Assembly (NCBI GenBank): GCA_036345935.2 | Contig: JADWOT020000001.1 | Coordinates: forward strand, 992,001-1,056,000 | Source: Taenia hydatigena | Taxonomy: Eukaryota > Platyhelminthes > Cestoda > Cyclophyllidea > Taeniidae | Direction: 5' to 3' | Length of the DNA stretch: 64,000 bases | Shown here: positions 25,484 through 40,600 of the stretch, piece after piece | How positions within the stretch are numbered: the stretch's first letter is position 1 | Layout of the letters: every line of letters starts with the position of its first letter | Program-made: the position numbers and the translations under genes | The notes under the pieces: generated by a model | What the model saw: the letters and a program-made list of their open reading frames with translations, nothing else | Databases searched by the model: none | Told to the model about the DNA's origin: nothing

Positions 25484-28400
25484 TGTGAAGCGATAGCTTT
25501 GATCACATGTGGATAAGTGCTTCATATCACTTGCTCATTCGATGTTGCCTTCCTTGACCACAACTGAGTCTCTACTAGGTGAATATCATGACCCCTGTGC
25601 ATCAATTAAATCAGCAGTGTCAGTAAAAATGATGGGCTAAGCAACATTCCGCAAGCAAAGGCACACACAGGATGAGGAACTCATTTTCAATAGTAAAGGT
25701 GAGGGGAACAATGAACCGAAACAAATGACCATGTATCTGCTGTAACAGTGAGGAATTGGTGTTGGTGGTGGCAACAGTGGAGACCGCGCCATTTCGGCCC
25801 TTGTTAATTTCTTCCCACCCATTCATATTCATGTTGGAAAGAATGGCTGCCTATAGTTACCAGTGATTGCGTTGACGTTGTGGTTGTTTCTTATAAACAC
25901 GTACGAATAGTACTGTTATACGGCTCAGCTTCCAAAACAAGTAACGGAATGGGATAAGTCATGTGCTCCCGTCAGTTAAATGGCAGCTCTTTATCACTTC
26001 TAAAGCCTTGTCCAAATACATGCTTTAGCGCTACTGTGCAGCAACATTCGCTGTCTCCTAGCCACTGCCAAATGCCAGGAATTGGATTTCAATTGGCCTG
26101 CAAGCTAGGTGAAGGGGTGGCTAAAGTTGACCCCAGACAGATGTCCAAGTTGATGGAACGTGGTAGGGAGAGAAAGAGCGAGGAGAGGTTATCTGCTAAA
26201 CGAGGAGCAGTCACAACCGCTTGGAGGGTTGGAAGTGGTCCGACCGTCTGACCAATCACTGCAAGCATGACTTCATGTGGATTTCTTAATCTGGTAGTGA
26301 GAGCAGCCGTGTACAACAGAAGTCGTGTCATTAAACAAACCCATTCATTAAAATGAGCTCCAAATTGCAATCGATTACTTTTGCGATGAGTTCATGTTTA
26401 CGCAATTTTGTGATCTTTAAAATTGAAGATCGACTATGAAGCGGATTCTGCTGCACCACGAAAACCGCAGCTCCCATTGCTGACACATGCACCGTCGTCT
26501 TCCACCACCTCATGTTCGACGTGATCTCTACATACGAATGAGGTTTGACGGTCATTAATATTTGTTGGCGGAAACTTCAGTGCACTACACTACTGAGCAA
26601 TTGGTTTGATCCCCACAACGTGCTAGTGACAAGTGCAATTGTTGTGAAGCATTGACCCTATTGATGACGAAATGCATAAGTTGATAACTAAGACAATGCT
26701 AGGAGTTGGCTCTTGTTTGCTGACAGGCGAACGGGGTCGGGAGAGGTCTCGTAGTGTGTGAGGCTCACAACCAGGCAATTCGTCCATCCCAACGCGTTGG
26801 CTTGCATCAATGGCGACTAGTAAATACACCGTCCGTCTTGGTTGATAAAAAAGGGACAAAAGAGTCTTTAAATGTGACAAGCGCAATCAAACCAAAACCA
26901 ACTTTCATGCACCGCAGTGAGACGAAAGGTGCCAATCATTTTGGCGCCTTTTATAAGTGCTGACGAGATGCAAGAAGAACAGAATGCCATCTCTTGGGAA
27001 GATGACTTCAAAAGTGAGAATTGCTTTTATGTTTCTGTTTGCGATTTTCTCGATATTTTGGCTTCAGTTAAAAAGGGCAAACAAAGTGTATTGAAAGGCG
27101 ATGGGTGCTCAAGGCCTGTCGCCTCAAATGCTGGGCATTTCTTTCAGTCTGAGCACTGTGAAGGGAAGAGGCAGCACAATTGTTCACGGGCGCAGGAATA
27201 AGGTGGAGAAGTTGGTCATCACGAAGTTGTAGAATGCAGAAGTGTGCGCAGTGTAACTATTGAATAAGACCTTAGGAACCCAACCTTTGGACAGTCACCG
27301 GAGAGCAACACGATTTAAAATTGTACTGCCGTTTGGCAGTGGCTGAGACACCCATGAACACTGACGAAGTGACCGATTTCACACCAAATGCTTCTGCCTG
27401 CCAACGAATGCGAAGTTGTTTGTCTTCATTGAAACCATTGCTAAGGTAATAACAGCAAATAACTGCACGGCAAGCGCTACGCAACATTAACTGTGTGGAC
27501 TAGGGAAAGATGTCCGCCCTCCGTCGAGGGCCAAGAAGCAGGAGTGAATGCGGCGCACATTTCCAAGATGCAAGGACACTGCAAAGACTCGTAATGCAAA
27601 TTCCATGGAAGCATGTACACAATCTATACTACAACGATGTCAATATTAAGCGTGTCAATCAAAAAATCTCATTCCTAAAGGTCAATAGCGAGAAAAGTCA
27701 AAAGTGGTGGACAGCTTCTCGGTTCTTCTATTCTTTCCGTTCAAGCAGATGCAATCCTCTCTGAAAACAAAAAACAGTTATTTATTCAGCAAATAGTGTA
27801 AAACTATTCACCTGTTTCTTTTGCTACAGCTATTGCCCGCTTGTGTCTCCAGTTTACAAACTGGTTTGCACACCTCCTCTGTGCAGCCAGTCTTAAGCTT
27901 GCCAATTCTGTGTTACAACCGCTCAGTTAAGTAAAACGAAATACTGTCAGTGTAAAGGCGCAGAGCTCACTCTCACGTCTGCATCACAATTAAACATTAC
28001 AGAAAGTAGTAATGCTCTACTTACATCCACAAGGAATCATCCCCTTCTCTTCGGTGGAACCAGAGGACGTACGGCTGAAAATGAAACATGCAAACGTATC
28101 ACTTGATGTGCCTCCGAAAGCATTCCACCCTCCGTGTATAAGAAAAAACCATGACTTGCAACAACCACGATTGGTGGTAACTAAGACAACTCTTCCTCTC
28201 ACCACGCAGCAGGCAACTCAACCAATGCGGCGATGTGAATTCCTTAAAAACCGAGCATCTTCTTGCTAGCATCAACATTCAAATACAACCTTTTTATGCG
28301 TGGCGGCATCAACGAGACCCGATGGCGGACAAGAATGACGACGGAATGCACTCAACATTACTTGACTGTACACTTGATTGTAGGGACTGCGTGGTTGCCA

Positions 28401-28608
28401 TGTGCCAACAGCCGTTTCGTCCACACAAAATCCTTTAACATCTTGCACACATAAACCATGAACGTGGCTTATTGTGCCTTCCTTCTGGGAGGACACAGGC
28501 ATTGCAGACGACTCCATCTTACAAAACATTAGCTACACGGCGACTGATGGCAGTGACTTGCATGCATGCGATATCAAAATATGCCATGTGGAAAAGAGTA
28601 GGCCTCAC
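25484..28608. other. Region between gene A promoter side and gene B tail, no supported gene
   Basis: Several short ORFs occur on both strands, but none has a recognisable domain, conserved splice sites or a partner elsewhere in the window. Gene B's 3' end and polyadenylation site may lie here, but I cannot place them. Confidence 0.5.
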
Positions 28609-28659
28609 CATCTCCTGCCGGCGGTGCAGTAGACTTTGGAAGGTTCACATAGTCACCAC
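28609..28659 (-). CDS. Gene B candidate tail exon 2 (YVNL motif)
   Basis: 51 bp, phase 1-1, between TTTTAAG and GATG|GTGAGG. It encodes GDYVNLPKSTAPPAGD. YVNL fits the Tyr-x-Asn pattern bound by Grb2-type SH2 domains when phosphorylated. It duplicates 29791-29841 within a unit of about 1.18 kb. Whether it is spliced into gene B mRNA is inferred from phase and position. Confidence 0.5.
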
Positions 28660-31600
28660 CTTAAAACAACCAAAAATGTAAATAAAGCAAACAATTTTTG
28701 CCACCTCCGCATCATCAGGGACTTTATTTTTTAAAGAGAAGCAGTTGGCGCTAGTTGCAAGGGTGTCTATGATTTATGGACTTGATTGCTGTCCTTAGTC
28801 CTCGGCCCCTCTCTGCACTGGTAATTAGTTTTCCTCACTACTACGGGATGCCAATTTGGGAACACCGACCCACAAGGGCAATGATCTCCAAAGCATTAAT
28901 GGACAATCCAGTTGAATGCTACCAGAAAAAGGCGATTGCTTTGGTTGACTGAAGCAGTGAGAAGTTAACAACAACGGATTTTTCTATCAGAGTTACATCT
29001 ACCTAAGGCAGGCTTTTCACTTGCGTGTTCCTCGAGAAAGTCATCATGAATCAAAAGCGACGCCACACTTGGACAGTCCATGAGTCCGCATTACAAAGTT
29101 GTTGAAGCATTTGAGTGAGGATGTATGGGTTGAGAAAGGCGCTGAAGTGAACCCGACCAGTTGGTGGAACAACATTGCAACGAAACGAATGGGAAGGAAG
29201 AAGTGGACGCATAATAAGTACAGTGTGCACATAAGTTAATTGTTTCTCTTTACAAACACGTCTTCTTGTAAACATCACTTGAACAGTAGTAATTCAGCAG
29301 CTCGATTCCCTCACTGCATTTCAAAGGCTAACGACTCTATGCAGCAGTCGACTTAACCAATGCCATCCTATTAAGGCAGCAGAATCAAACATCAATTCGC
29401 TACCATAAACGTTTAAGGACAATCATTCCATACGTAGGGACATGGACGAGGACAGACAGTAGACGCGTATGACGGTGCACATGAAGGAGAGAAGGAAAAA
29501 GCCCAAACATCCAGCACACGTTAAATGTAAATTTGATTGTAGGCACTGCATAGTCGCCTTGTGTCGACAGTCGTTTCGCCCACACATCAACGCCTCAACA
29601 TTTGGCAGACAGAATACATGAACGCGGCTTATCACGCCTGCCTTCACGGGAGCGTGGGCACCACTGACGACTCCGTTCAAGCCAAGTCACCACTGACATT
29701 TCGCGAAACGGAAGCAGCATGGCAGCTGATGGCAATAAATTACATTCATGCAATATCAAAATGTGTCACATGGAAAGCAGCAGTCCTTACCACTTCTTGC
29801 CGGCAAAGCACCAAACGTGGGAGGATTCGCATATTCACCACCTTAAAACAACCGAAAATATTTTGGAGGGAGTGAGGGTTGGCGAGAGGGAAAGAGACAA
29901 AGCCTCACAAGTCGCTGAATTTACCTTGAGTTAAACCACTTGGCTGCTCTTTCGCCACCGACACAGCATTGGGGACTGTATTGTCTAAAGTGAGGGTATA
30001 AAGTGAAGTCATAGCCGATGGCGCTTTGAAACCATTAAAAATCAGTGCCTAGCATTCTCATAGTTAGAGTCTCATCCCAGAAGACTGCCAGTCAAATGGG
30101 TGCAGTCGATGTGGACTCACTTTCCACTGCAGCTAACTGAGGACGTTGCACAGCATTCTGATACTCGTCAGCTGTGTAAGAGAAACAAAGTCGTTGTTAG
30201 TTGGTTTGGCTATTCCATTCGCATGAATTCCAGGAGGTAACAAAGAGGTCGCTTCCGGCAACAGCCGTGTTCGTGGGTTCTAATCCACTGCATTCCAACT
30301 GTTTGACAATTTTAAGCAGGTTAGAGGATCGTCGAATCTTTGCTTACGTGCTACCGCTGGTGGTGGGACCGTTTTCATGCCAGGATTCTCTTTGACAAGA
30401 CAAAAGGCAATGAAGTTGTAGAGAAATTGCAATTGTGACTAGAAGGGACAGCAAGGGAAATAAGGTGAGAGAGTGAAAGCATAGTTGCAAAAGCACAGAA
30501 AATGGAGAGAAATAACCCACCGGAACCTGCACCAAACTGTTACGCCACTTCCGCATCGCTAAAACTGTGCCAATGATGTCCACTTTCTGCGGATTCTTTA
30601 GCAGACGGTCAAGGAGAAAGCGAGCTGCCATAAGCGTGCCCGTTCGACCCACGCCAGCGCTAAAATTAGATGCAGATACAATTCCAGCCTCCGGTGTGCT
30701 TCCCACATGTTTTGGCAAGTGTTAAGATTAGCCTTAGAGTGCAGAGGGCATTCGACGCAGGATATAAATGTCAAACATCCTGTAAGGCAAGCATTTGTCT
30801 CACCTGCAGTGCACAACTGTTGGGCCGTACTCAGCTCCTACGCAATGTGTTGCCAAGTGGCTGTTTTGCATATCGATAAGGTTGTAGAACGACTCCATAT
30901 TCGGAACATCGTAGTCAGCCCAACCCAAGAAGTGGAACTGAGTGACGGTCCACGGCTAAAGGATGGCATCAGAAGAGCTCGAATAATCAAGCACCACGAC
31001 ACTCAGCCTGCTGTTTGAGAAGACTACCACCTACCGATGCTTCGCTCGATGGATGGATTTTCAACTGACGACGTATGACGTCACCGAAGGACTCCTCACT
31101 CTCCTTCGTCACTACGACACTGCAGTTCTCTGACGCAAATGTCTGTGTCAAGCCATCGGGCCAGTACTGCGCACACTTGTTTTTGCTGCCTTCAATGCAT
31201 CTGTAAAAGGCAATTGCAAGAAAATTTCAGTGCCGCATAATCAGGTACATGTCTGGCTACAAACGGAACGTAACACGAATTGGAGGACGTCCTGCATGTA
31301 AGGTGATAAGGAAACTTGGATGAGGTAGGCAATGGACAGGCAGGGCCATAAGTCACGACGAAATCAAACCCAGGCGCCAAACCACATGCGTGATGCACAT
31401 GACTCACCATCGTTTGAGGAGTAGTGTGACCAGATTCTGTAAGGTGTGTAAGACTTTGGGAAATCGCTGAGTCTCGTGGCAATGAGGAAATGACAAATGG
31501 TTTGGAGGTGGTGGCATGGGCCACAGACTCATGTTATGCTACTCCCAGGCTCACAAATGAGTTTGCTGCAGTATATGTACAGCAAGACTATAAGTGTTTA

Positions 31601-34600
31601 GGCCTGCTTTCCAGCAGGAACTTGATTCATCTTGTTTTCTACGGCACTGCCAAACATGAGCGTCGAACACCCATTTGTGGTTCACAGGGCGTGGAATTTA
31701 TGTTGGACCGACGAACCAATGTGCAGCTTCCTCTCCCTTCTTCCTGAAGTCTAAATATTCTAAATGTGTACTAGCACGAATAAATAAGATTTAAAAAGGA
31801 TCTAAAAGGAAGCTGCAGTCCCTCTTATTCATATGGAAAGATTTTGTGGCTGGAATATAGGGATGAGAAGGAGGTCCGCTTCATCAAAGTAAACAGTGGC
31901 TTTCAGTCGTTTCATCTGACTTGACCGTCGATTCTGCTCCCCCATTAACAACATCACAGAATGCCTAGATGTGCAAGGGTCTGAGGAATGAACAGAGTCA
32001 TTAAAGCATTGTCAGCGACTCCAGTTCTGTCGACTTTATCATGACTATCGGTGCCGCTACTTATAATGGTGCCGGTGCTGCATTAAAGGCTGCGATAATT
32101 CGTGTTGACGATGCTGCAGTTATGAGGCAGGTGACAAGGACCACTGCCAAAACCATGCATCCGCATAACCGTAGACAGAGTGGAAGCTGTGGTGTGGGAG
32201 TGAGCAAGGTGAAGAAATGAATTTGTGGGTAAGAGGCGTTACCGGTTATGGTTTGAAGTCGACCTCATTTAAGCACTGTTTTTGCAGGACATTTCTGAAC
32301 AAAGATTACAAGGGAAGGGTATTGGCGTCGACAAAATACAGACTACTCAGCCTCTATCCATTGGTAAATGGTGACTTCCTCCACTCTCATTCACACTACA
32401 TGCCTAAGCATGCTACAGTCACAATGAAATAGGACAAATTAAGTGGCAAATCAAAGAGCCAAATGAGGAGAGGACAAAAATAAAGGCTGAATGTGAACAA
32501 GTGGTGTCGTGGACAACTGAAAGGGTACCTAGCTCCACCAGAGAAAAATGACTACATTGACGGAAAGAATGCGAAATAGAGGACTAGTTGGAAGCAAAGT
32601 CAAAATTAGAGGGATGTGGAAAGACGGTTGGGAATGTGGAGTGTTACCGAACCTACTGGCAGAGCATGATGATGAGAGGAGAGCGCTGTTCGCACACCAT
32701 AGTGAGGAAGTCGGCAACGGTGCTCTCCAGAGGACCCTGGGTTGCGATGTACTCCGGAAGAGAAGTGATGGAGGCCACCATTGCCTCTCCTTCACTGCCA
32801 TATTCTGGACGCCGCACGTAGGATGCGTTGATGTAACCCTCACTCACCTCACCAACCTACAACCCACAAATGCATAACACTTTCTGTTGATCTCAATGTG
32901 GCATCTGTGTCGGTGGTCTGAGCATCAGCACACCGAGTAGGCTGTGCCATTAATCATGCCAAGACTACCAGTGACCCACCGTAAGTCGAGGTTCTGGGCA
33001 GTTAATTACTGTGGACCACGGGCGTCCAACCAGTACCAAGGATTGATCATCTGAAATGAGAGGGAATCAGATCAGTCCGTTGCATTGAATGCACATGAGT
33101 ATTACACTGCAGAACTCAACACACATGGAACCATATCGCAGTAGCGGTTGCGGTTTCCGTTTTGTGAAGCAGCCAATTTGGTCAGATGGTATCTCTCTTC
33201 CACTTCCGAAGCTGCGATGGCTCCCATGGCCTGCAAGGAGAGCAAAATAACGATTCGAGATTCTGCGAAGAAGTATGTGGTGTAGAACAGCTTTGTTATT
33301 ATGTAGCCGACCTGGAAGCAGGTATTGAATCCATTGTTTCTGTTGAGATCTTGTAGTTGAGCTGCGAAGTTCTCGATAGGAATGGGAGGTGGTCTAGAAA
33401 AGGAGAAGGACACTCCTGCAGATGCAGGTAACTTTGAACCCTCAATTACACCATCACTATGCTTTGAAACACCAACAATCTTATCAAGGTGGTCCAGTGA
33501 TCTTCCTTTTTGCAAATGCATTTGCTTTTAAAGACGGGTTATGGGATCGTGGTGGGCGATGATTGACCAAAAATCAGCCTAGCCGAAGGCGTTCACGCCT
33601 AGTAGAAAGAAGCTGTGAAGCGGCGGTAGTCCTATTTGAACTTGGCACATTTTTCCACAAAAGTGCAAATCGGATCATGCCGATTAGGAGGACAGACTGA
33701 CAAACGCATCTCCTCTGACCACCCAGTAGTTACACTGCCAACGTAGTCTAGTCCAATGGTTGAATTCTTACTTGAGCCCACTTTGGCATTGCAGGAGAGC
33801 ATTTTTAACTGCACTTTGCTATTAGTCATTCCACTCTCATTGTCAACACCACACCAGCACGGTGGATCGTAGGCCAAATCCGCAGTGCTGCATGATGGCT
33901 AATGTGATGGCAGACAATTCCAAACTGACGACTTAGTGATTCCACTGGTGGGAAGCATAATCATCAGGCATTGCGAATGCCCTGTAGCCCCTACCTCCGT
34001 TATCTGAGGGCAGCCTGTTGGCGACAAATGGCTAAGTTACCTGACAACACCATAAGCTGTGTCACTTACGCGTTTGGCGGGCTCTTGGGACCAGGTGGAT
34101 TGTAGTACTCAATCGGGAAGGCAGCGCCACTAGAGAATTCAAAGAAGACGATGAACAAGAAATGGTAACTCAGACATTAGAGTAAGATTTTGATTTAGTG
34201 AAAATGTTCGCAAAAATAACCTCACGCGCCTTGACACTTGAGAGTTGATATCTCTGCCATAAGCACAAATACAGCATCAAGTAATTAGGAATTTGGTTGT
34301 GAAGGGGTGACAGAATCAATGACAGCTGTGATGGCAATCTTACGTGAAAGCTAATAGGCTAGGCCTTGAGTGGTCAAAAGTTGATGGCAAGAAGAGGTGG
34401 GAGAGGAGTGACCTCGTTGCTGATGGATGCGAAGGCAGTTTTAGGAAGGGAAACTCACGGTTCATCATCGCCCACACGTGACTCCTTATCACACCAATGT
34501 TTGAGGGGTGGAATTCGCTTGCGGAAGACAAAAAGTAGGATTAGGAGGAGTATGATGATGAGAGGAATGAATATTCCCAGCAGTATTTTTAGCAGTCGAT

Positions 34601-37600
34601 TATCTGCAACCGGAAACAATGAAAAAATGCAAAGAGTGAATCAGTTTGAAATTTAGAAGTGGTTGTAGAGGCATGCGATGAAGCGCTAAACTAAAGCCTG
34701 AGCATGGCTAAAGTCGAGACCGTAATAGCGATTTGCTGTTTGTGTGTCAACAATTCGGTGTCAACGTCACCCACAAGAAACGAATCAATGGGAGGTCGTG
34801 GAAGCACAAGGTAATCGAAACAGGAGCAGTAGATGGTAGACAGAGTGCGAAATAAAGTCTGAGTAAAATGGAAGCTGGGAGCCTCCCCACCGTTGACGAA
34901 TGTACTTTGGCGACTTCGTATTCGCGTCTTCCTACTCCCTCATCGACTTCATCTCTGTCCTCCTACATAAGCACAGAGGTGACATTTCCTACGGGCTTCA
35001 TTCAAAATACAATACTTACATTTGTGTGTCTGGCACCCGATACAAAATTACAAAATTTTTTAGTTGCGAAAACTTATCAAAGTAGAGGTTTCGAAGAGGC
35101 AACATGTTATCAGCACACATTCACCAGAAATTGTTTTGTATAACTTTCAATGAACAAGTGTTGCTTACCCGAGGGCGTTGTTGCACTAATACAGTAGACT
35201 GGACCGCAAATATGAATCCGTGAATCGGAGTCAAATTTAGGTTCAATTGAATCCTTCGTCGAGCCTAATAAAGTGCCTTCTGAATGAAGGGATGCCATAC
35301 TTGCAGGCAAATAGTTCACAGAAGCTGGCAAATATACGTGACAGATTTGCACACAGAATTCGTAGCTTGTTGAGGGTGAAAGACCAGCGAATATGCATTG
35401 GCGGCTTCCTGCTTCTGCCCGACAGTATTTTTCTTCGGATCCTCTGCTATATGCATTGTACACATCCATGCTATCACTGTCACTTGGCGACCCCCAAGAC
35501 ACATTCACTGCGTTCGGACTCAGCGCAGTCGCGGTGACGTTATTTGGTGCTAAAATACAAGAAAGTGGTTGCAACATCCGTGTCCCATGTCCGATCCACG
35601 TTGGTGATTGGAGGAGCAGTTAATCATGGTAACGGATTCATTAGGGTCTCAGCTCACTGGCAGTCATCCCCACCAGTGAAATCGCACGCGCAGTGTCAAA
35701 AGTGCATCTACTGCAATAAAGCAGCAACTCACCCAGGACCACAACTCATCCAGCGCATTCGTGACTGCACGCATGTTACGCAACGCTACTAGTACATCAT
35801 CGAATTCAAAACTGTTGCACGTCTTTCTAACTTAGGACCTCAGCCAGCACACAACTCTGAATGTCTCCTATTTGTCGTTTCATGGGAGATATTGGATGTG
35901 AAATGGCTTCATGTGAGGTAGGGTGCCTGTCTTAGGAATCCAATCCATGTGAGCAACCTCCTTCCCAACCTTCATTGCAAGCTAATCACAAACATTTGAA
36001 ATCGTCCTACGTGCCAACTACTGTAAACCAATAGCAGTCTTCCCACAGATTTGCAGGCTTTATCCGCGCATTCACCTTTAAGGACACAGGAGTAATACCA
36101 GACGTTTACTATGATACCTCCACCAAATCGTTGCGCCCTAAGTGACGGAATGCAGAGCTACCTAGAAGGTACCAAACCTCACTCATTCGCGACAATTCCG
36201 TTGCGGAATCGCGAAATAGACTCAGTGTTTATTTCGTGTTCATTCCAGTAGGCTTCAGTAAAGCGACGCTGTGATAAGAGCACTGAAGCAGCAATAATGT
36301 ACTTTACTAAGTGTAGGCCATGCTCGTATCAGCATTTTACAGATCAAGGTCACCGCCTACAAGCGCTCAGTTTGCTATAAGTGAACTTGTTTTCCAGTTA
36401 AAAAGCCGTACCTTGCACATAAACACAAAATTGCAGCAGAGTAAAGGACATGGAGGATGACAGTGGTAAAGAAACCGACACGCGAATAAACCAGTGGTGC
36501 GATTAGTAGGTAGGAAGGTTGATGGGTAGATAAAAGCATTGTAAAGCACGTCTCTGCATAAACTATACACATTGCACGGCGGCTAAAACACAACCACACA
36601 CGCACACATGCACACTTCCCATTACCACTCGTGTCGGTAACCGGCGCCATTGTATCCACACTTCACACTCGCTCTGAACGCCTGCAGTGTGCAGAATAGT
36701 GCACACAGCATAGCCACCATTCAATCAGTTAAGCTAAACTCTTCCATAATTTGCAGGATAAATGTTGATCACTCGCATCCACTTCACGCCTTTTGCCCCA
36801 TTCCAACAGGTGCACATTATTTCGTCAGAGTGAGACCATCAAACATATATCATTGTTGCAAGTGATCAGTTCAGAATATAGGAAAGTTCAAGCTGTCTAC
36901 CTTAACCCAAGAAATAAGCGTTAGGAAAATAATTTGTTAAAATGAATGGCATTAATTGCTTCACCAAACCACCCACTCCTTCAACCGATGCCTTCCGTCA
37001 AAGTGCTTGTGTCACAGAAACAGCGCATTACTACTGCCCATTCACCAAGCTTGACTAACCACAGGAACATGAGTCAGCATTGCTCACCTTGCATGGCAAG
37101 TGTCACGCTACCGCACACAGCTTTGCTGCAAATGTATTTCTCTGTCTCGACCATCGTGGCGACCTCAGAGACATCAATACTTGACACCAGTTGAGCGCCT
37201 GCCAGAGACGATGATACGGCTTCCGTGGTCGTCGGTTTTGGGTGACACACTCGAACACACACATCGTAGGGAATGCGTGGCAACAGACCACCAATTGTGC
37301 ATTCCAAACTCCCTTTCTCTGCAGTGCAGCGTTTCCTTCCCACTCCTGTGATGTATGCAGCATACACATCCTCTGCATCCTTGTCAGTCGGTGCCCCCCA
37401 TCCTACCGTCACCTCCGTGTGACCCTTCGGAGACAAGGTGATGCTGCTTGGAGCTAAAACGTATTAAAATTGATTGCAATCAAAACTCAATTCTTTGCAT
37501 TCCTTAATGCAATCATTGTGAGGTGCACCTCACCATGTCATCGCACGTACCAGTGTTCTGCGCCCATCCGGATTGCCACACGCCAATGCAGATGAACAGA

Positions 37601-40600
37601 GCATCTGGGCACTTCACAACCCACATTTACCGGCAACGAGCAAAAGCACACAGACTACAGCTCTAATGCAACAAACAGTCTTTGAAACTCGAGCGCACAC
37701 GCTTTAGGGAATGCGTGGCAAGAGGACGTCGATCGTGCAATTGTCGCTGTTTCTGTTTGTAGTACAGTGCCCTTCTTGCGCTCTCGCAACGTTGCAGCAA
37801 TCCTGTGCACTGCATCACTATCAATCGACGCCGTCCATTTTAACGCCACTGTGGTATGATTCGTTGCATTGAAGTTGATAGCGCTTGGTGCTGGGAGATG
37901 TGAATGCGATTTAACATGATTTGACTGTTGCCTGTTTGTTCCACATTGGTTGATGGAGGAGCGTCTCATCATGCCATCTCACGCACCACACTCTCAGTGT
38001 GCGTTCGATGCAGTGCGGTCTAAGCCTTCCCTCTCGCAAAACATCGCCTCTCCTGGGACCGCGACTGATCGAACTACTTCCTCCAAACAATCGCATAACT
38101 AATCTTAACCTCCGTTGATTTCTTGCAAGCAAACATGCTGCGCCCCCAACGCCCTCCAACTCACCTTCATTTCGGTGGCTCAAATCGGATTTAAGCTAAT
38201 GCATTTTGCAACTAATAAACGATAGAATATCTGTCTGCCACCCACATCACACACCGACATTACTTCAGTGTTATGGTGCCAAAGCGATGGGTTCACACAG
38301 GCTTCTCTGTCTGCCACCCACATCACACACCGACATTACTTCAGTGTTATGGTGCCAAAGCGATGGGTTCACACAGGCTTCCAACAAGATACGATGCTTC
38401 ACACTCCTACAACTTCGTTCATAAATCACACATTTTAAATGCACAAATATCATCAAATTGAAGCTGCTGAAAATATTAATGCGCCTGTACGCATTAACCA
38501 AAGGTAAAAGGTAAACATCTCCAAACCTACATGAAAACGGTTATATTATCACGGACGGCACCGCTACATAATTATTTGCCTATTCCAGTGGAAGCGGTGC
38601 TCAAATCTGCCATAATGTCCTTCGCCTCATACCCAATGCTGCATAACACATGTGGTCGACCAACGCCTTCTAACAGGCTGCCAGTAACACCAAGACAGCA
38701 CACTATCAATGCACATTCACTCGACACGAGTCGCAGTCAGGAAAATAAGTCAGCATTTCTCACCTTGCATGGGAAGTGTTACACTACCACACACAGCATT
38801 GCTGCAGATGAACTTCTTCGTGTCGTCAACAGCGCCAACATCAGAGAGATCACTACTTGACACCATCCCACCATTTGTGGAGGATGAAGATGCAGTCGTC
38901 AAGGTCGTCGTATTCGGGTGACAGAGTCGAACACACACGTTGTAGGGGATGCGTGGCAGAAGGCCACCAATTGTGCATTCCACACCGTCCTTGTCTGTAG
39001 TGCAGTGGTGATTCCCTTCCGCTCCAGCAACGTACGCAGCAAACACATCCTCTGCATCCATGTCAGTCGGTGCCTCCCATCCTACCGTCACCTCCGTATG
39101 ACCCTTCGGAGTCAAGGTGATGTTGCTTGGAGCTAAAAGGTATGAAAGTGATTGCAATCAAAACCCTATTCTTCGCATTCCTTAATGCAATCATTGTGAG
39201 GTGCACCTCATCGTGTCTTCGCATGTACCAGTGTTCTGCGCCCGCCTTATGATTTACTGCATTCAATTGGATGTCAGTTGGTGCTGAAAGATGTGAAGGT
39301 GATTAGTGGCGAAACGCCTCATGTCTGTTTGCTCCACACAAGCTAATGGAGGAGCGTTTCATCATGCCATCCTGTGCACCACACTTCCCGTGTGCATGCC
39401 ACGCATTTCGGTCTTCGCCTTCACTGTCACACAACAACTCTTCAACTAGCACCCCATCTTACCCAACAACTCTATAGCATTGGGCATATCACGCTATCGT
39501 AACTTCTGTTGAATCAGTTCACGCAATCTTAATTACATCCACACCTCCAAACACAAACGCTTGCCTCTGAATACCTTCAATTCATCGTCTCACGGAAAAC
39601 AGAATGATCGACAAATGGTCGAACAGGTTCAATTCACCTCACAGTACTTCTCAAACATCACTCGCAACCTCGATCCTGTGAGGACCAACTCGTTGTCCTT
39701 CGGTATTCCTCCACAAATCTCATATCTTGCTTCACCTTCAAAACGTATCGTGCATTCTTCGATTGGGCTTATAAGTAGGCACGTAGGCATTTGATTGCAT
39801 TGTGAAATACGCCTCCACACAAAACAGTCGCAACAAACCCTAAGTAAGGCAACTACCTCTTCATGCATGCACACCTCCCATTACCACTCGTGTCGGTGAC
39901 CGACGCCATTGTATCCACACTTCACACTCGCTCTGAACGCCTCCAGTGTGTAGAACAGTGCACACAGCATAGTCACCATTCATCCGGTGAAGCAAAACTC
40001 TTCCACAATTTACACGATAAATGTTGATCACTCGCATCCACTTCACGCCTTTTGTCCCATTCCAACAGGTGCACATTATTTCGTCAGAGTGAGACCATCA
40101 AACATATATCATTGTTGCAAGTGATCAGTTCAAAATATAAGAAAGTTCAAGCTGTCTACCTTAACCCAAGAAATAAGCGTCAGGAAAATAATTTGTTAAA
40201 ATGAATGGCATTAACTGCCTGACCGAACCACCCACTCCTTCAACCGATGCCTTCTGTCAAAGTGCTTGTGTCACAGAAACAGCGCATTACTGCTGCCCAT
40301 TCACCAAGCTTGACCAACCACAGGAACATGAGTCAGCATTGCTCACCTTGCATGGCAAGTGTCACGCTACCGCACACAGCTTTGCTGCAAATGTATTCCT
40401 CTGTCTCGACCATCGTGGCGACCTCAGAGACATCAATACTTGACACCAGTTGAGCGCCTGCCAGAGTCGATGATACGGCTTCCATGGTCGCCGGTTTTGG
40501 GTGACACACTCGAACACACACATCGTAGGGAAGGCGTGGCAACAGACCACCAATTGTGCATTCCAAACCCCCTTTCTCTGCAGTGCAGTGTTTTCCTCCC

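Noticed and set aside
26089..26886. Minus-strand ORFs considered as a second phosphatase domain (D2) of gene B.
   Set aside because: No YINA, QGP, WPD or P-loop-like motif is visible in any frame between 25500 and 28600.
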